A stretch of 64,000 nucleotides of DNA from assembly GCA_900756155.1 (NCBI GenBank), contig CAAEJV010000030.1:100756-164755 (forward strand), written 5' to 3'. Shown piece after piece: positions 25,240-32,830 of the stretch. Below the pieces are notes generated by a model. It searched no databases. It had not been told where the DNA came from and saw only the letters and a list, made by a program, of their open reading frames with translations. The DNA comes from Pasteurellaceae bacterium (GTDB lineage: Bacteria; Pseudomonadota; Gammaproteobacteria; Enterobacterales; Pasteurellaceae). The position numbers and the translations under genes were made by a program. Within the stretch, counting starts at the first letter, position 1. The number at the start of each line of letters is the position of its first letter.

Positions 25240-26619
25240 ATGTTAAAGATCTTTAATACCCTCACTCGAGAAAAAGAAGTGTTCAAACCTATCCATGAAG
25301 GAAAAGTGGGTATGTATGTGTGCGGCGTGACCGTTTACGATTTATGCCATATTGGCCACGGCCGTACCTTTGTGTGTTTTGATGTGATTGCTCGCTACTT
25401 ACGCTCTTTAGGTTACGATTTGACTTATGTGCGTAATATCACTGATGTGGACGATAAAATCATTAAACGTGCATTAGAAAATAAAGAAACCTGCGATCAA
25501 CTTGTCGATCGTATGGTGCAAGAAATGTATAAAGATTTTGATGCTTTGAACGTACTACGTCCTGATTTTGAGCCTCGTGCAACGCATCATATTCCTGAAA
25601 TTATTGAGATTGTGGAAAAACTGATTGCGCGTGGTCATGCTTATGTTGCAGACAATGGCGACGTGATGTTTGATGTAGAAAGCTTTAAGGAATACGGCAA
25701 ATTATCACGCCAAGATCTCGACCAATTACAAGCTGGAGCACGTATTGAAATTAATGAAATCAAGAAAAACCCAATGGATTTCGTGCTTTGGAAAATGTCA
25801 AAAGAAAACGAACCAAGCTGGCCATCACCTTGGGGTGCGGGTCGTCCAGGTTGGCACATTGAATGTTCAGCAATGAACTGCAAACAACTTGGTGAACATT
25901 TTGATATTCATGGTGGTGGTTCTGATTTAATGTTCCCACACCACGAAAATGAAATTGCCCAATCTTGCTGTGCTCACGGTGGTCAATATGTGAATTATTG
26001 GATCCATTCTGGCATGATTATGGTGGATAAAGAAAAAATGTCGAAATCTCTCGGCAACTTCTTCACGATTCGTGATGTATTAAACCACTACAATGCAGAA
26101 GCGGTACGTTATTTCTTATTAACGGCACACTATCGCAGCCAGCTCAATTACAGCGAAGAAAACCTGAACTTAGCACAAGGTGCATTAGAACGTTTGTACA
26201 CGGCTTTACGTGGCACCGATCAAAGTGCGGAAGCTTCAGGCGGTGAAAACTTTGTGGAAGCATTCCGTGAAGCAATGGACGATGATTTCAATACGCCGAA
26301 TGCCCTTTCTGTCTTATTTGAAATGGCGCGTGAAATCAATAAATTGAAAACCGAAGATGCAGAAAAAGCCAATGGTCTTGCTGCGCGTTTACGTGAATTA
26401 GCGGGTATCTTAGGTTTACTTCAACAAGATCCAAAAAAATTCTTACAAGCGGGTTCTAACGATGATGAGGTCGCAAAAATTGAAGCGCTCATCAAACAAC
26501 GCAACGAAGCGCGTGCTGCTAAAGATTGGGCAGCTGCGGATGCGGCGCGTAATGAACTCACTGCAATGGGAATTGTGTTAGAAGACGGCCCTAACGGCAC
26601 GACATGGCGTAAACAATAA
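25240..26619 (+). CDS. cysS: Cysteinyl-tRNA synthetase
   Basis: CysS charges tRNA-Cys, one copy of which is at 59644. The ATG at 25240 (MLKIFNTLTR, 459 residues) follows a GAAGAG site; the longer frame does not. Class I signatures CHIGHGRT (HIGH) and KMSKSLG are present, as are the zinc ligands (Cys at about 28, CSAMNC region, and HHENE). The C-terminal anticodon-binding helical region has the usual KQRNEARAAKDWAAAD. Sequence and length are ordinary. Confidence 0.97.
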   Translation: MLKIFNTLTREKEVFKPIHEGKVGMYVCGVTVYDLCHIGHGRTFVCFDVIARYLRSLGYDLTYVRNITDVDDKIIKRALENKETCDQLVDRMVQEMYKDFDALNVLRPDFEPRATHHIPEIIEIVEKLIARGHAYVADNGDVMFDVESFKEYGKLSRQDLDQLQAGARIEINEIKKNPMDFVLWKMSKENEPSWPSPWGAGRPGWHIECSAMNCKQLGEHFDIHGGGSDLMFPHHENEIAQSCCAHGGQYVNYWIHSGMIMVDKEKMSKSLGNFFTIRDVLNHYNAEAVRYFLLTAHYRSQLNYSEENLNLAQGALERLYTALRGTDQSAEASGGENFVEAFREAMDDDFNTPNALSVLFEMAREINKLKTEDAEKANGLAARLRELAGILGLLQQDPKKFLQAGSNDDEVAKIEALIKQRNEARAAKDWAAADAARNELTAMGIVLEDGPNGTTWRKQ

Positions 26620-26633
26620 TCTCACTTTGATAC

Positions 26634-26664
26634 AAAAACTGCGGTCAAATTGACCGCAGTTTTT
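26634..26664. terminator. Bidirectional terminator between cysS and the Met-rich gene
   Basis: A near-perfect palindrome with 15-bp arms (26634-26648 and 26650-26664) ends in A and T tracts. The arms look like a decayed uptake signal (CTGCGGTC for GTGCGGTC). Confidence 0.85.
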
Positions 26665-26681
26665 CTTTTAAGAAGAAAGCA

Positions 26682-27002
26682 TTACATTTTCGGTTTTTCC
26701 ATTGTTTTTGCTTTTTTCTTCATTTCTTTTGCTTTCATTTCTTTTGTTTTCATATCATCAGATTTCATTCCTTCTGATTTCATATTATCCATTTTCATGT
26801 CGTGAGATTTCATATCATGAGATTTCATCATCCCATCAGATGCCATTTTGTCATTTTGCATTGGCATAGCGTCTTTTGTCATCGGCATGGAATCTTTTGC
26901 CATCGACATTTCATTAGATTTCATATCGGTCGCATAAAGACTGGTTGCGAAGAAAAGTGCAGCAATAGCAGTAAAGGTTGTTTTTGAAGTAATATTTTTC
27001 AT
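26682..27002 (-). CDS. Exported methionine-rich MXKDX-repeat protein
   Basis: The 106-residue product has a clear signal peptide (1-24, ending SLYA). The mature 82 residues contain 20 Met, no Cys or Trp, and repeated units of the form M-K-S-x-D/E (pentapeptide MXKDX family), plus a Lys-rich tail. Such proteins are predicted to be disordered and periplasmic. It is divergent from an ECF sigma factor gene, with a candidate ECF promoter in between. Met-rich secreted peptides next to ECF systems are known to scavenge hypochlorite (MrpX of Azospira); copper binding through Met is the main alternative. AAGGAAG precedes the ATG. Confidence 0.8.
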   Translation of the reverse strand: MKNITSKTTFTAIAALFFATSLYATDMKSNEMSMAKDSMPMTKDAMPMQNDKMASDGMMKSHDMKSHDMKMDNMKSEGMKSDDMKTKEMKAKEMKKKAKTMEKPKM

Positions 27003-27035
27003 TTTGAATCTTCCTTAATTTGTGAATAATTAGCA

Positions 27036-27064
27036 TTGGATGGAAAGGTTTCCCCTTTCATTAT
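27036..27064 (+). promoter_or_regulatory. Possible sigma-70 promoter of the ECF sigma gene
   Basis: TTGGAT (27036-27041), a 17-base spacer and CATTAT (27059-27064) lie about 50 bases before the sigma factor start. It overlaps the predicted leader of the divergent Met-rich gene. Confidence 0.4.
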
Positions 27065-27066
27065 CA

Positions 27067-27095
27067 TTAGACGAATGAGAAATCTATTTCTTACA
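27067..27095 (-). promoter_or_regulatory. Candidate ECF-type promoter of the Met-rich gene
   Basis: On the minus strand TGTAA (27095-27091), 17 bases, then CGTCTAA (27073-27067). The CGTC -10 core with a TGTAA-like -35 is typical of ECF promoters and unlike sigma-70. The start would be near 27060, about 58 bases before the coding region. Confidence 0.5.
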
Positions 27096-27114
27096 CTTTT
27101 TTCAAGGAAAAAAT

Positions 27115-27663
27115 ATGAAAACTGGAATTTCCAATAAAGACTTGGCTCAAATTAGAGAGCAAATGCTGAAATTTGCCACATTACAGGTGGGCGATTCTGT
27201 ATTAGCTGAAGATTTGGTGCAAGAGAGTTTTTTAAGTGCATTTAACCATCTTGAGCAATTTAAACGACAAGCGGCATTTAAGACCTGGGTCTTTGCTATC
27301 TTAAAAAATAAAATCATTGATTTTCTTCGCCAGAAAGGCAAATTAGTGCTAGAAACCGAAATTGAAGATGAAGAACAAACTAATCATTTCTTTGATGAAG
27401 GGGGCCACTGGAAAGCTGAACATTCTCCACTCGATCTCGAACTGAGCGAAAGTGCGGTCTATTCTGAAGAATTCTGGCTGATTTTTGAAACTTGCTTAAC
27501 TTGCCTGCCAGCCAAACAAGCCAAGATTTTTATGATGAGAGAATTTTTGGAATTATCTTCTGAAGAAATTTGCCAAGAAAATCAACTAAGCATAAGTAAC
27601 TTGCACACGACACTCTATCGTGCCCGCTTACAACTTCAAAACTGCTTATCTCATAAACTTTAA
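27115..27663 (+). CDS. ECF-type RNA polymerase sigma factor (RpoE2-like)
   Basis: The 182-residue protein has ECF sigma regions 2 and 4: region 2 with AEDLVQESFLSAF and the -10 recognition segment AFKTWVFAILKNKIIDFLRQ, then a linker (about 85-125), then region 4 with CLPAKQAKIFMMREFLELSSEEI and a recognition helix ISNLHTTLYRAR. It resembles the second ECF sigma of H. influenzae (RpoE2), implicated there in hypochlorite response. A small zinc anti-sigma factor follows 11 bases later and the Met-rich gene is divergent, so self-contained regulation is likely. Confidence 0.88.
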   Translation: MKTGISNKDLAQIREQMLKFATLQVGDSVLAEDLVQESFLSAFNHLEQFKRQAAFKTWVFAILKNKIIDFLRQKGKLVLETEIEDEEQTNHFFDEGGHWKAEHSPLDLELSESAVYSEEFWLIFETCLTCLPAKQAKIFMMREFLELSSEEICQENQLSISNLHTTLYRARLQLQNCLSHKL

Positions 27664-27674
27664 GGAGTAATTTT

Positions 27675-27842
27675 ATGAAATGTCGCCAAGCGACTCGCCT
27701 TATTTCAGATGCGCAAGAACGCTCATTAATGGCTAAAGAAAAAATTGGGCTCAATTTGCATCTTGCCATCTGTACACATTGCCGTAAATTTCAACGAAAT
27801 TGCGGCACATTGAGAAAATTAATGAAGGATTTCAAAGGATAA
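27675..27842 (+). CDS. Small zinc-finger anti-sigma factor
   Basis: This 55-residue frame, beginning ATGAAATGTCGC, has AAGGAG seven to eight bases before its ATG and ends TAA at 27840-27842. The protein carries C3 and then H29-x3-C33-x2-C36 (HLAICTHC), the zinc-binding anti-sigma (ZAS, zf-HC2) motif. It has no membrane segment and no sensor domain, so it is a minimal, cytoplasmic anti-sigma. In such proteins zinc-ligand oxidation can release the sigma factor; that is inferred here. It is co-transcribed with the sigma gene. Two further cysteine-containing residues near C43 are not part of the motif. Confidence 0.82.
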   Translation: MKCRQATRLISDAQERSLMAKEKIGLNLHLAICTHCRKFQRNCGTLRKLMKDFKG

Positions 27843-27844
27843 AA

Positions 27845-27866
27845 AAGCGGAAGAGAACTTCCGCTT
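27845..27866. terminator. Terminator between the anti-sigma gene and ytfJ
   Basis: A 9-bp stem AAGCGGAAG/CTTCCGCTT with a 4-base loop has a run of T residues on the minus strand; it serves mainly ytfJ but may stop the sigma operon too. Confidence 0.75.
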
Positions 27867-27875
27867 ATTACTCTA

Positions 27876-28436
27876 TTACTTCGCCATTAATGCTGTTGCA
27901 CGTGAAATCACTTCTTTGACTTCATCATCTGTCAATTTACCTTCTTTCACAAATTGCACTTTGCCGGTTTTATCAAGCAAAATAATCACGCTGTCTTTTT
28001 CACGTAATCCCCACGCATTTTTAACCGCACTTTTATCATCTAAAATCACTTGGCTATGGGCATTTTCTTTTTTGCCTTTTTCTGCGCTACTTTTTACAAA
28101 CATGCCTGTACCCACAACAGCATCATCAGCATTAATAATGGTCGTGGTTTGATATTTTGCTTGGTTAAAATGAGCCGCTTTAATAGCTTCGATCATCGCT
28201 TGATTTTTCTCTTTTGCCGCGCTTCTGCCCGCAATATGTTGAATCACTCGTACTTTTCCAGGCAATGCCGTTGAGCTCCAAGATTTATAAGCCACATCAT
28301 TACCATTTAAAGTGATTTCTCCTTTATCTGAAACCGTTACATTGGCTAAAAGTTGGTTAGGTTGAATATTGTGAGCAAATGTATTGGCTGAGATTAAACA
28401 CCCCATCATTGCACTCAAAAGCATGATTTTTTTCAT
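27876..28436 (-). CDS. ytfJ: YtfJ-family periplasmic protein
   Basis: The 186-residue protein begins with a signal peptide (1-21, ending TFA) and matches the YtfJ family first defined from E. coli and H. influenzae, which has a thioredoxin-like fold. Recognisable parts are GKVRVIQHIAGR, INADDAVVGTGMFVKSS and ILLDKTGKVQFVKEGKL. No CxxC is present, so it is not a disulfide oxidoreductase. Function is unknown. It faces the sigma/anti-sigma pair and is divergent from yjdM. A link to the sigma regulon is only positional. Confidence 0.85.
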   Translation of the reverse strand: MKKIMLLSAMMGCLISANTFAHNIQPNQLLANVTVSDKGEITLNGNDVAYKSWSSTALPGKVRVIQHIAGRSAAKEKNQAMIEAIKAAHFNQAKYQTTTIINADDAVVGTGMFVKSSAEKGKKENAHSQVILDDKSAVKNAWGLREKDSVIILLDKTGKVQFVKEGKLTDDEVKEVISRATALMAK

Positions 28437-28471
28437 AAATACCTCATAAATTCCGTGAAATTGCCCATTTT

Positions 28472-28500
28472 TTGGCGAATAGTCACTTTTTTGTTATACT
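28472..28500 (+). promoter_or_regulatory. yjdM promoter
   Basis: TTGGCG (28472-28477), a 17-base spacer and TATACT (28495-28500), 48 bases before the yjdM start. Confidence 0.65.
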
Positions 28501-28547
28501 CCGTGCGCATTATACTTTGCTTAAATCAGATAAAGAAGGAAAAAGAA

Positions 28548-28874
28548 ATGGATCAAATGCCAGCTTGCCCAAAATGTAAAGGCGAATATGTTTATCATGA
28601 TTCTGTGAATTTTGTTTGCCCTGATTGTGGCAATGAGTGGAATGGTAACGAAACAGTTGAAGCCGATGAAGATCAACTGATTGTTAAAGATAGCAACGGT
28701 AATTTATTAGCCGACGGTGATGATGTGCTTTTAATTAAAGATTTAAAATTAAAAGGTTCATCTGAAGTGTTGAAGAAAGGCACTAAGTTCAAAAATATCC
28801 GTTTAGTTAACGGAGATCACAACGTCGATTGTGGAAAAATCATGTTGAAATCAGAATTCTTGAAAAAAGCTTAA
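28548..28874 (+). CDS. yjdM: YjdM/PhnA-family zinc-ribbon protein
   Basis: The ATG at 28548 has AAGAAGGA eight bases upstream and gives 108 residues; the longer frame runs back over the promoter. An N-terminal zinc ribbon (C7, C10, C24, C27) precedes a small basic beta domain with VKDSNGNLLADGD and the family end IMLKSEFLKKA. The old name PhnA came from a false link to phosphonate use; no role is firmly known. It is flanked by a promoter and a terminator and is monocistronic. Confidence 0.88.
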   Translation: MDQMPACPKCKGEYVYHDSVNFVCPDCGNEWNGNETVEADEDQLIVKDSNGNLLADGDDVLLIKDLKLKGSSEVLKKGTKFKNIRLVNGDHNVDCGKIMLKSEFLKKA

Positions 28875-28885
28875 GAATTCACAAT

Positions 28886-28932
28886 AAAAAGAGCGGTCGA
28901 TTTTAACGTTGTTTTAAATCGACCGCTCTTTT
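28886..28932. terminator. Bidirectional terminator between yjdM and pheA
   Basis: A 13-bp stem GAGCGGTCGATTT (28891-28903) paired with 28916-28928, with A and T tracts outside. The arms contain GAGCGGT, one base off the uptake-signal core GTGCGGT. Confidence 0.88.
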
Positions 28933-28943
28933 TTTTATTTTCG

Positions 28944-30101
28944 TTATACTTTCGCTGGTTTCACTATTTCACTTGGATAACAACCAAGCACTTTCAGATA
29001 ATTACTGAATTGCTTAAGCTCTTCCAAGGCAATTTGGGTATCTGGATGATGAATATTTCCTTCAATTTCCAAATAGAACATTTCTTCCCAAGGCTTGCCA
29101 TAAATAGGACGAGATTCAAGCTTGGTCATATTAATACCGTGCTTTTTAAACACAAGTAAAGCATCCACTAGAGAACCCGCTTGTTGCGATGTTGTCATCA
29201 ACAATAAAGTTTTCGTATGAATTTGTGGTGAAACTTCACGAGCTTGTTTGGCTACCACAATAAAACGAGTAATGTTGTTTTCTTGGTTAGCAATATTATG
29301 TTTTAACACATGTAAGCCGTAAAGCTTGCCGCCATCTTCATTACCTAATGCCGCAATATTCGGTTTATTCAAACTTGCTACGAGCTGCATTGCATGAGAG
29401 CTACTTTCGCAGTACTCGATATGCACACGCTCAAGACTTTGAATAAATTGACTACACTGCTGGATGACCTGTGGATGGCTATAAAGTGTATCAATTTTGC
29501 TTAAATCATCTTGCTCATTCACTAAAACACAATGCTTGATAGGATAAGCCAACTCTCCTACCAACGATAAGCTAGTATGTTGAAGCAAATCATAAACTTC
29601 ATTAATTGCACCAGATGTGGTGTTTTCTAAAGGAAGCACACCATAATCAGCTTCTCCACTTTCAACTTTTTCAAAAATTTGAGCAAAGGAATCGCAACTA
29701 ATTTCAGCAAATTGTTGATGGTAGCGAGCCGCATAATTACGCGCAGCCAAATTAGAGTAAGAACCACGCTTGCCTAAAAAAGCAATATGTAACGTTTCTT
29801 CTCGTTGCTCATTGAGTTTTTTCTGCAAGTACACTTGTTGTGTTAATACAGAATCTTCAATGATTTTTTGGAAGACTGACGTAATATACTGTGGTTCAAG
29901 CTGATAATTTTGACTTTCAGCAAACTGCACAAGCTCTTGTAAGAGTTGTTGCTCCCGCTCTAAATCACGCAACGCTTTTTGCGTCACTTCTTTACTTCTT
30001 ACTACATCATATGCCAGGCGGTGACGCTCTGAAAGCAGCTTTAACAAGCTGCGATCAATTTGCGTAATTTGCTGACGAATTTCTGATAAATCTAATGCCA
30101 T
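28944..30101 (-). CDS. pheA: Bifunctional chorismate mutase/prephenate dehydratase
   Basis: PheA carries out the last committed steps to phenylpyruvate. The 385-residue chain has an N-terminal AroQ chorismate mutase (about 1-90), a prephenate dehydratase domain (about 105-285) with GPLE-like PLENTTSGA and TRF (NITRFIV), and a C-terminal ACT domain (about 300-375) with the ESRP phenylalanine-binding motif. AAGGAATGAA precedes the ATG. ushA ends eight bases upstream in the same direction, so they may share a transcript. No leader peptide rich in Phe was found. Confidence 0.96.
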   Translation of the reverse strand: MALDLSEIRQQITQIDRSLLKLLSERHRLAYDVVRSKEVTQKALRDLEREQQLLQELVQFAESQNYQLEPQYITSVFQKIIEDSVLTQQVYLQKKLNEQREETLHIAFLGKRGSYSNLAARNYAARYHQQFAEISCDSFAQIFEKVESGEADYGVLPLENTTSGAINEVYDLLQHTSLSLVGELAYPIKHCVLVNEQDDLSKIDTLYSHPQVIQQCSQFIQSLERVHIEYCESSSHAMQLVASLNKPNIAALGNEDGGKLYGLHVLKHNIANQENNITRFIVVAKQAREVSPQIHTKTLLLMTTSQQAGSLVDALLVFKKHGINMTKLESRPIYGKPWEEMFYLEIEGNIHHPDTQIALEELKQFSNYLKVLGCYPSEIVKPAKV

Positions 30102-30109
30102 TTCATTCC

Positions 30110-31750
30110 TTATTTAAAGGTTACTTCATTATGAGGGATGTATTTCTCAGCATTAATAGGTGAATTTTTCTCAAAAAATTCTTTTAAAACATCCGCATCA
30201 ATAAAACCAGTGTTTACGAAAGTTGGATTTTTTGTCATAACTGGATAACCATCTCCACCCGCCGCATTATAACTTGGTAAAGAAATACGGTAAATTTTAT
30301 TTAAATCCAATGGTTTGCCTTGAATTTTCACATTTTCAACTTTCTTATCCGCACGATTTACTGTCATGCTGATACCTGAGTATTGTGCGTAGGCACCAGA
30401 ATCCACTTCTTTCAATGCCACTACATTTAAATAATCCAGTAATTCTTTACCGGTTAATTCGAAATAGCTCACAATATTACCAAATGGATGAATTTTTAAA
30501 ATATCTTTATAGGTTACATCGCCTTCTTGGATTGAATCACGAATACCACCTGAGTTCATGATACCAATATCAGCTTTCGCTTTTTGGCGTTGTGCTTCTG
30601 CAATTAAGTGACCAAGGTTAGTTTGTTCAAAACGGATGATAGTACGATCGCCTTCTAACTTACCTTTTAGTTTACCCACTTTTTGGCTTAATAACGCATC
30701 ACCTTTATCTTGGTAAGTTTTTAAAAGTTTTTCCATTTCTGGATCTTGTGGAATCTCTTCGGCATAGTTTACATATTCTGTTTTGCCGTCTTCTTTTTTC
30801 ACTTTTTTCTTCAAGTTCACTGGAATTAATTGATAATTCACTAATTTTAATTCGCCATTTTTGAACTCAAAGTCTGCACGACCAACATATTTACCCCATT
30901 CAAATGCTTGCATAATCCAAGTACCATTTTGGAAATCGGGTTTACATGGCTGAGTTGGTTGATAATCTTTAATCCATACGCCTTTTTCATCCACGCAAAT
31001 CGGATCATGGCTATGGCCACCGATAATCATATCGAATGAGCCTTTATCTAAATTACGTGCAAGGCTCACATCCCCCGGCGCATTTGAACCATGTTTCGCA
31101 TCATAGTAATAGCCCATATGTGTTAAAGCAATTTTTACATCTGGCTTAACTTTTTCATTTAGCTCTTTTAATGTAGCTCTTGCTACTTTTGTTGGATCTT
31201 CAAACTTCACATTGTGAAGGTATTCTGGGTTACCTAATTTTGCAGTATCTTCTGTGGTTAAACCGACCACTGCAATTTTAAGATCTTGTTTATTTAAAAT
31301 GGTATAAGGCTTAACTAAGGTTTTACCGGTTTTCGTATTAATCACGTTTGCAGATAAGAATGGGAAGTTTGCCCATTTTTCTTGCATATCAAGAATTTGT
31401 AGTGGATTATCAAACTCGTGGTTACCTAATACAGTTGCCTCATAGCCCATTGCGTTCATTGCTTTAATGTCAGGTTCTGCTGTTTGCATATCTGACTCAG
31501 GTACACCAGTGTTAAAATCACCAGCATTTAATAAAATGAGTGAGCCTCCTTTTTGCTCGACTTCAGCTTTTACGCGATTAACAATTGTTTTGTGAGCAGG
31601 AAAGCCATATTCACCTTTTGCATTCGGCCAAAAATGTCCGTGCGTATCATTAGTGTGCAATATGGTAAATTGATAGGTTTTATCCTGTTCATATGCCATT
31701 GCAGCAGAAGTTGCTAGCACAAGAGGAAGCACGGTAAATAATTTTTTCAT
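30110..31750 (-). CDS. ushA: Periplasmic UDP-sugar hydrolase/5'-nucleotidase
   Basis: A signal peptide (1-19, ending AMA) leads into the metallophosphatase domain with HTNDTHGH, NAGDFNTG, GNHEFD and GGHSHDP metal motifs, followed by the C-terminal substrate domain with GGIRDSI and YNAAGGDGYP. Length (546) and close residue match to E. coli UshA (550) favour this over the longer Haemophilus NAD nucleotidase NadN. It hydrolyses nucleotides and UDP-sugars in the periplasm, giving nucleosides for uptake. The gene lies between lpxC and pheA; the leader holds a near-uptake-signal ACCGCTCTT. Confidence 0.92.
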   Translation of the reverse strand: MKKLFTVLPLVLATSAAMAYEQDKTYQFTILHTNDTHGHFWPNAKGEYGFPAHKTIVNRVKAEVEQKGGSLILLNAGDFNTGVPESDMQTAEPDIKAMNAMGYEATVLGNHEFDNPLQILDMQEKWANFPFLSANVINTKTGKTLVKPYTILNKQDLKIAVVGLTTEDTAKLGNPEYLHNVKFEDPTKVARATLKELNEKVKPDVKIALTHMGYYYDAKHGSNAPGDVSLARNLDKGSFDMIIGGHSHDPICVDEKGVWIKDYQPTQPCKPDFQNGTWIMQAFEWGKYVGRADFEFKNGELKLVNYQLIPVNLKKKVKKEDGKTEYVNYAEEIPQDPEMEKLLKTYQDKGDALLSQKVGKLKGKLEGDRTIIRFEQTNLGHLIAEAQRQKAKADIGIMNSGGIRDSIQEGDVTYKDILKIHPFGNIVSYFELTGKELLDYLNVVALKEVDSGAYAQYSGISMTVNRADKKVENVKIQGKPLDLNKIYRISLPSYNAAGGDGYPVMTKNPTFVNTGFIDADVLKEFFEKNSPINAEKYIPHNEVTFK

Positions 31751-31825
31751 AATAAAAATACCTCTATTTTTGACCGCTCTTTACCTTCGCAGAAAACAAA
31801 AATAACAGAGCAAGATGGGAAATAA

Positions 31826-31858
31826 AAAAGCTATACTCCCGAAAGAAGTATAGCTTTT
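31826..31858 (-). terminator. Terminator at the end of the dcw cluster, after lpxC
   Basis: A 12-bp stem AAAAGCTATACT/AGTATAGCTTTT with a 9-base loop and T-rich sequence on the minus strand, 13 bases past lpxC. It is the first intrinsic terminator seen downstream of mraZ. Confidence 0.88.
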
Positions 31859-31871
31859 CAACAAAACATTG

Positions 31872-32789
31872 TTAGATGAGTACCTGCGCGGGCGCAACAT
31901 AACCTTGTGGAACTTGTTTCTTATCTTCAAAGGTAACAAATTCCCACGCTTCCTGATCGGCAAGTACAGCACGGAGTAACTTATTATTTAAACCGTGACC
32001 CGATTTATAAGCTTTGAAATCACCGATGATGTTATAGCCACACATATAAAGATCACCAATTGCATCAAGCATCTTGTGACGAACTAATTCATCTCTGAAA
32101 CGTAATCCATCTTCATTTAAGATTCGGTAATCATCTAATACGATAGCATTATCTAAGCTGCCACCTAATGCAAGACCTTGAGATTGAAGATACTCAATAT
32201 CTTTCATAAAACCAAAAGTTCTTGCACGACTGATTTGATGTACGAACGCTTGTGCAGAGAAATCCATCACATAATTACGTACATTTTTACTAATCGCTGG
32301 ATGATTAAAGTCGATTGTGAAATCTAAACGGAAACCATTGTAAGGTTTAAATTCTGCCCATTTATCACCGTCTTCTACTCGTACATTTTTCTTAATACGA
32401 ATAAATTTCTTCGGTGCATTTTGTTCTTCAATACCTGCATCTAAAAGCAAGTAAATGAATGGGCTTGCACTACCGTCCATGATTGGGATTTCAGGTGCAT
32501 CAACTTCGATAATGATGTTATCAATACCTAAACCAGCTAATGCCGCGTTTAAGTGTTCTACAGTTGAAACACGCACACCTTGCTCATTCACAAGTGCAGT
32601 ACAAAGCATTGTATCGCGCACTGAATCTGCATTCGCAGGGAAAGTCACTGGCGGATTAAGATCAGTACGGCAGTAAATCACACCTGTATTTGGCATAGCT
32701 GGACGCAACGTTAATGTTACTTTTTTACCGCTATGTAAACCCACACCTGTGACTTTAATACTTTGTTTTAATGTTCTTTGTTTAATCAT
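31872..32789 (-). CDS. lpxC: UDP-3-O-acyl-N-acetylglucosamine deacetylase
   Basis: LpxC commits UDP-acyl-GlcNAc to lipid A. The 305 residues have the zinc ligands H79 (TVEHL), H238 and D242 (RHKMLDAIGD) and the catalytic H265 (SGHG), at the same numbers as E. coli. The C-terminus ends QVLI; E. coli LpxC is degraded by FtsH through its C-terminal tail. It follows ftsZ by about 40 bases with no terminator between, as in the E. coli cluster. Confidence 0.98.
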   Translation of the reverse strand: MIKQRTLKQSIKVTGVGLHSGKKVTLTLRPAMPNTGVIYCRTDLNPPVTFPANADSVRDTMLCTALVNEQGVRVSTVEHLNAALAGLGIDNIIIEVDAPEIPIMDGSASPFIYLLLDAGIEEQNAPKKFIRIKKNVRVEDGDKWAEFKPYNGFRLDFTIDFNHPAISKNVRNYVMDFSAQAFVHQISRARTFGFMKDIEYLQSQGLALGGSLDNAIVLDDYRILNEDGLRFRDELVRHKMLDAIGDLYMCGYNIIGDFKAYKSGHGLNNKLLRAVLADQEAWEFVTFEDKKQVPQGYVAPAQVLI

Positions 32790-32830
32790 CTCTTTTACCT
32801 TATTGCTTCACAACAAGATTACTTTTACTC

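Noticed and set aside
26740..26900. Repeated 15-base units suggesting a CRISPR or satellite
   Set aside because: The units are in frame and encode the MXKDX pentapeptides; there are no spacers.
26802..26987. His-rich frame opposite the Met-rich gene
   Set aside because: It is the antisense of the repeated ATGAAATC-type codons; no ribosome binding site, and the sense protein has a clear signal peptide and known repeat family.
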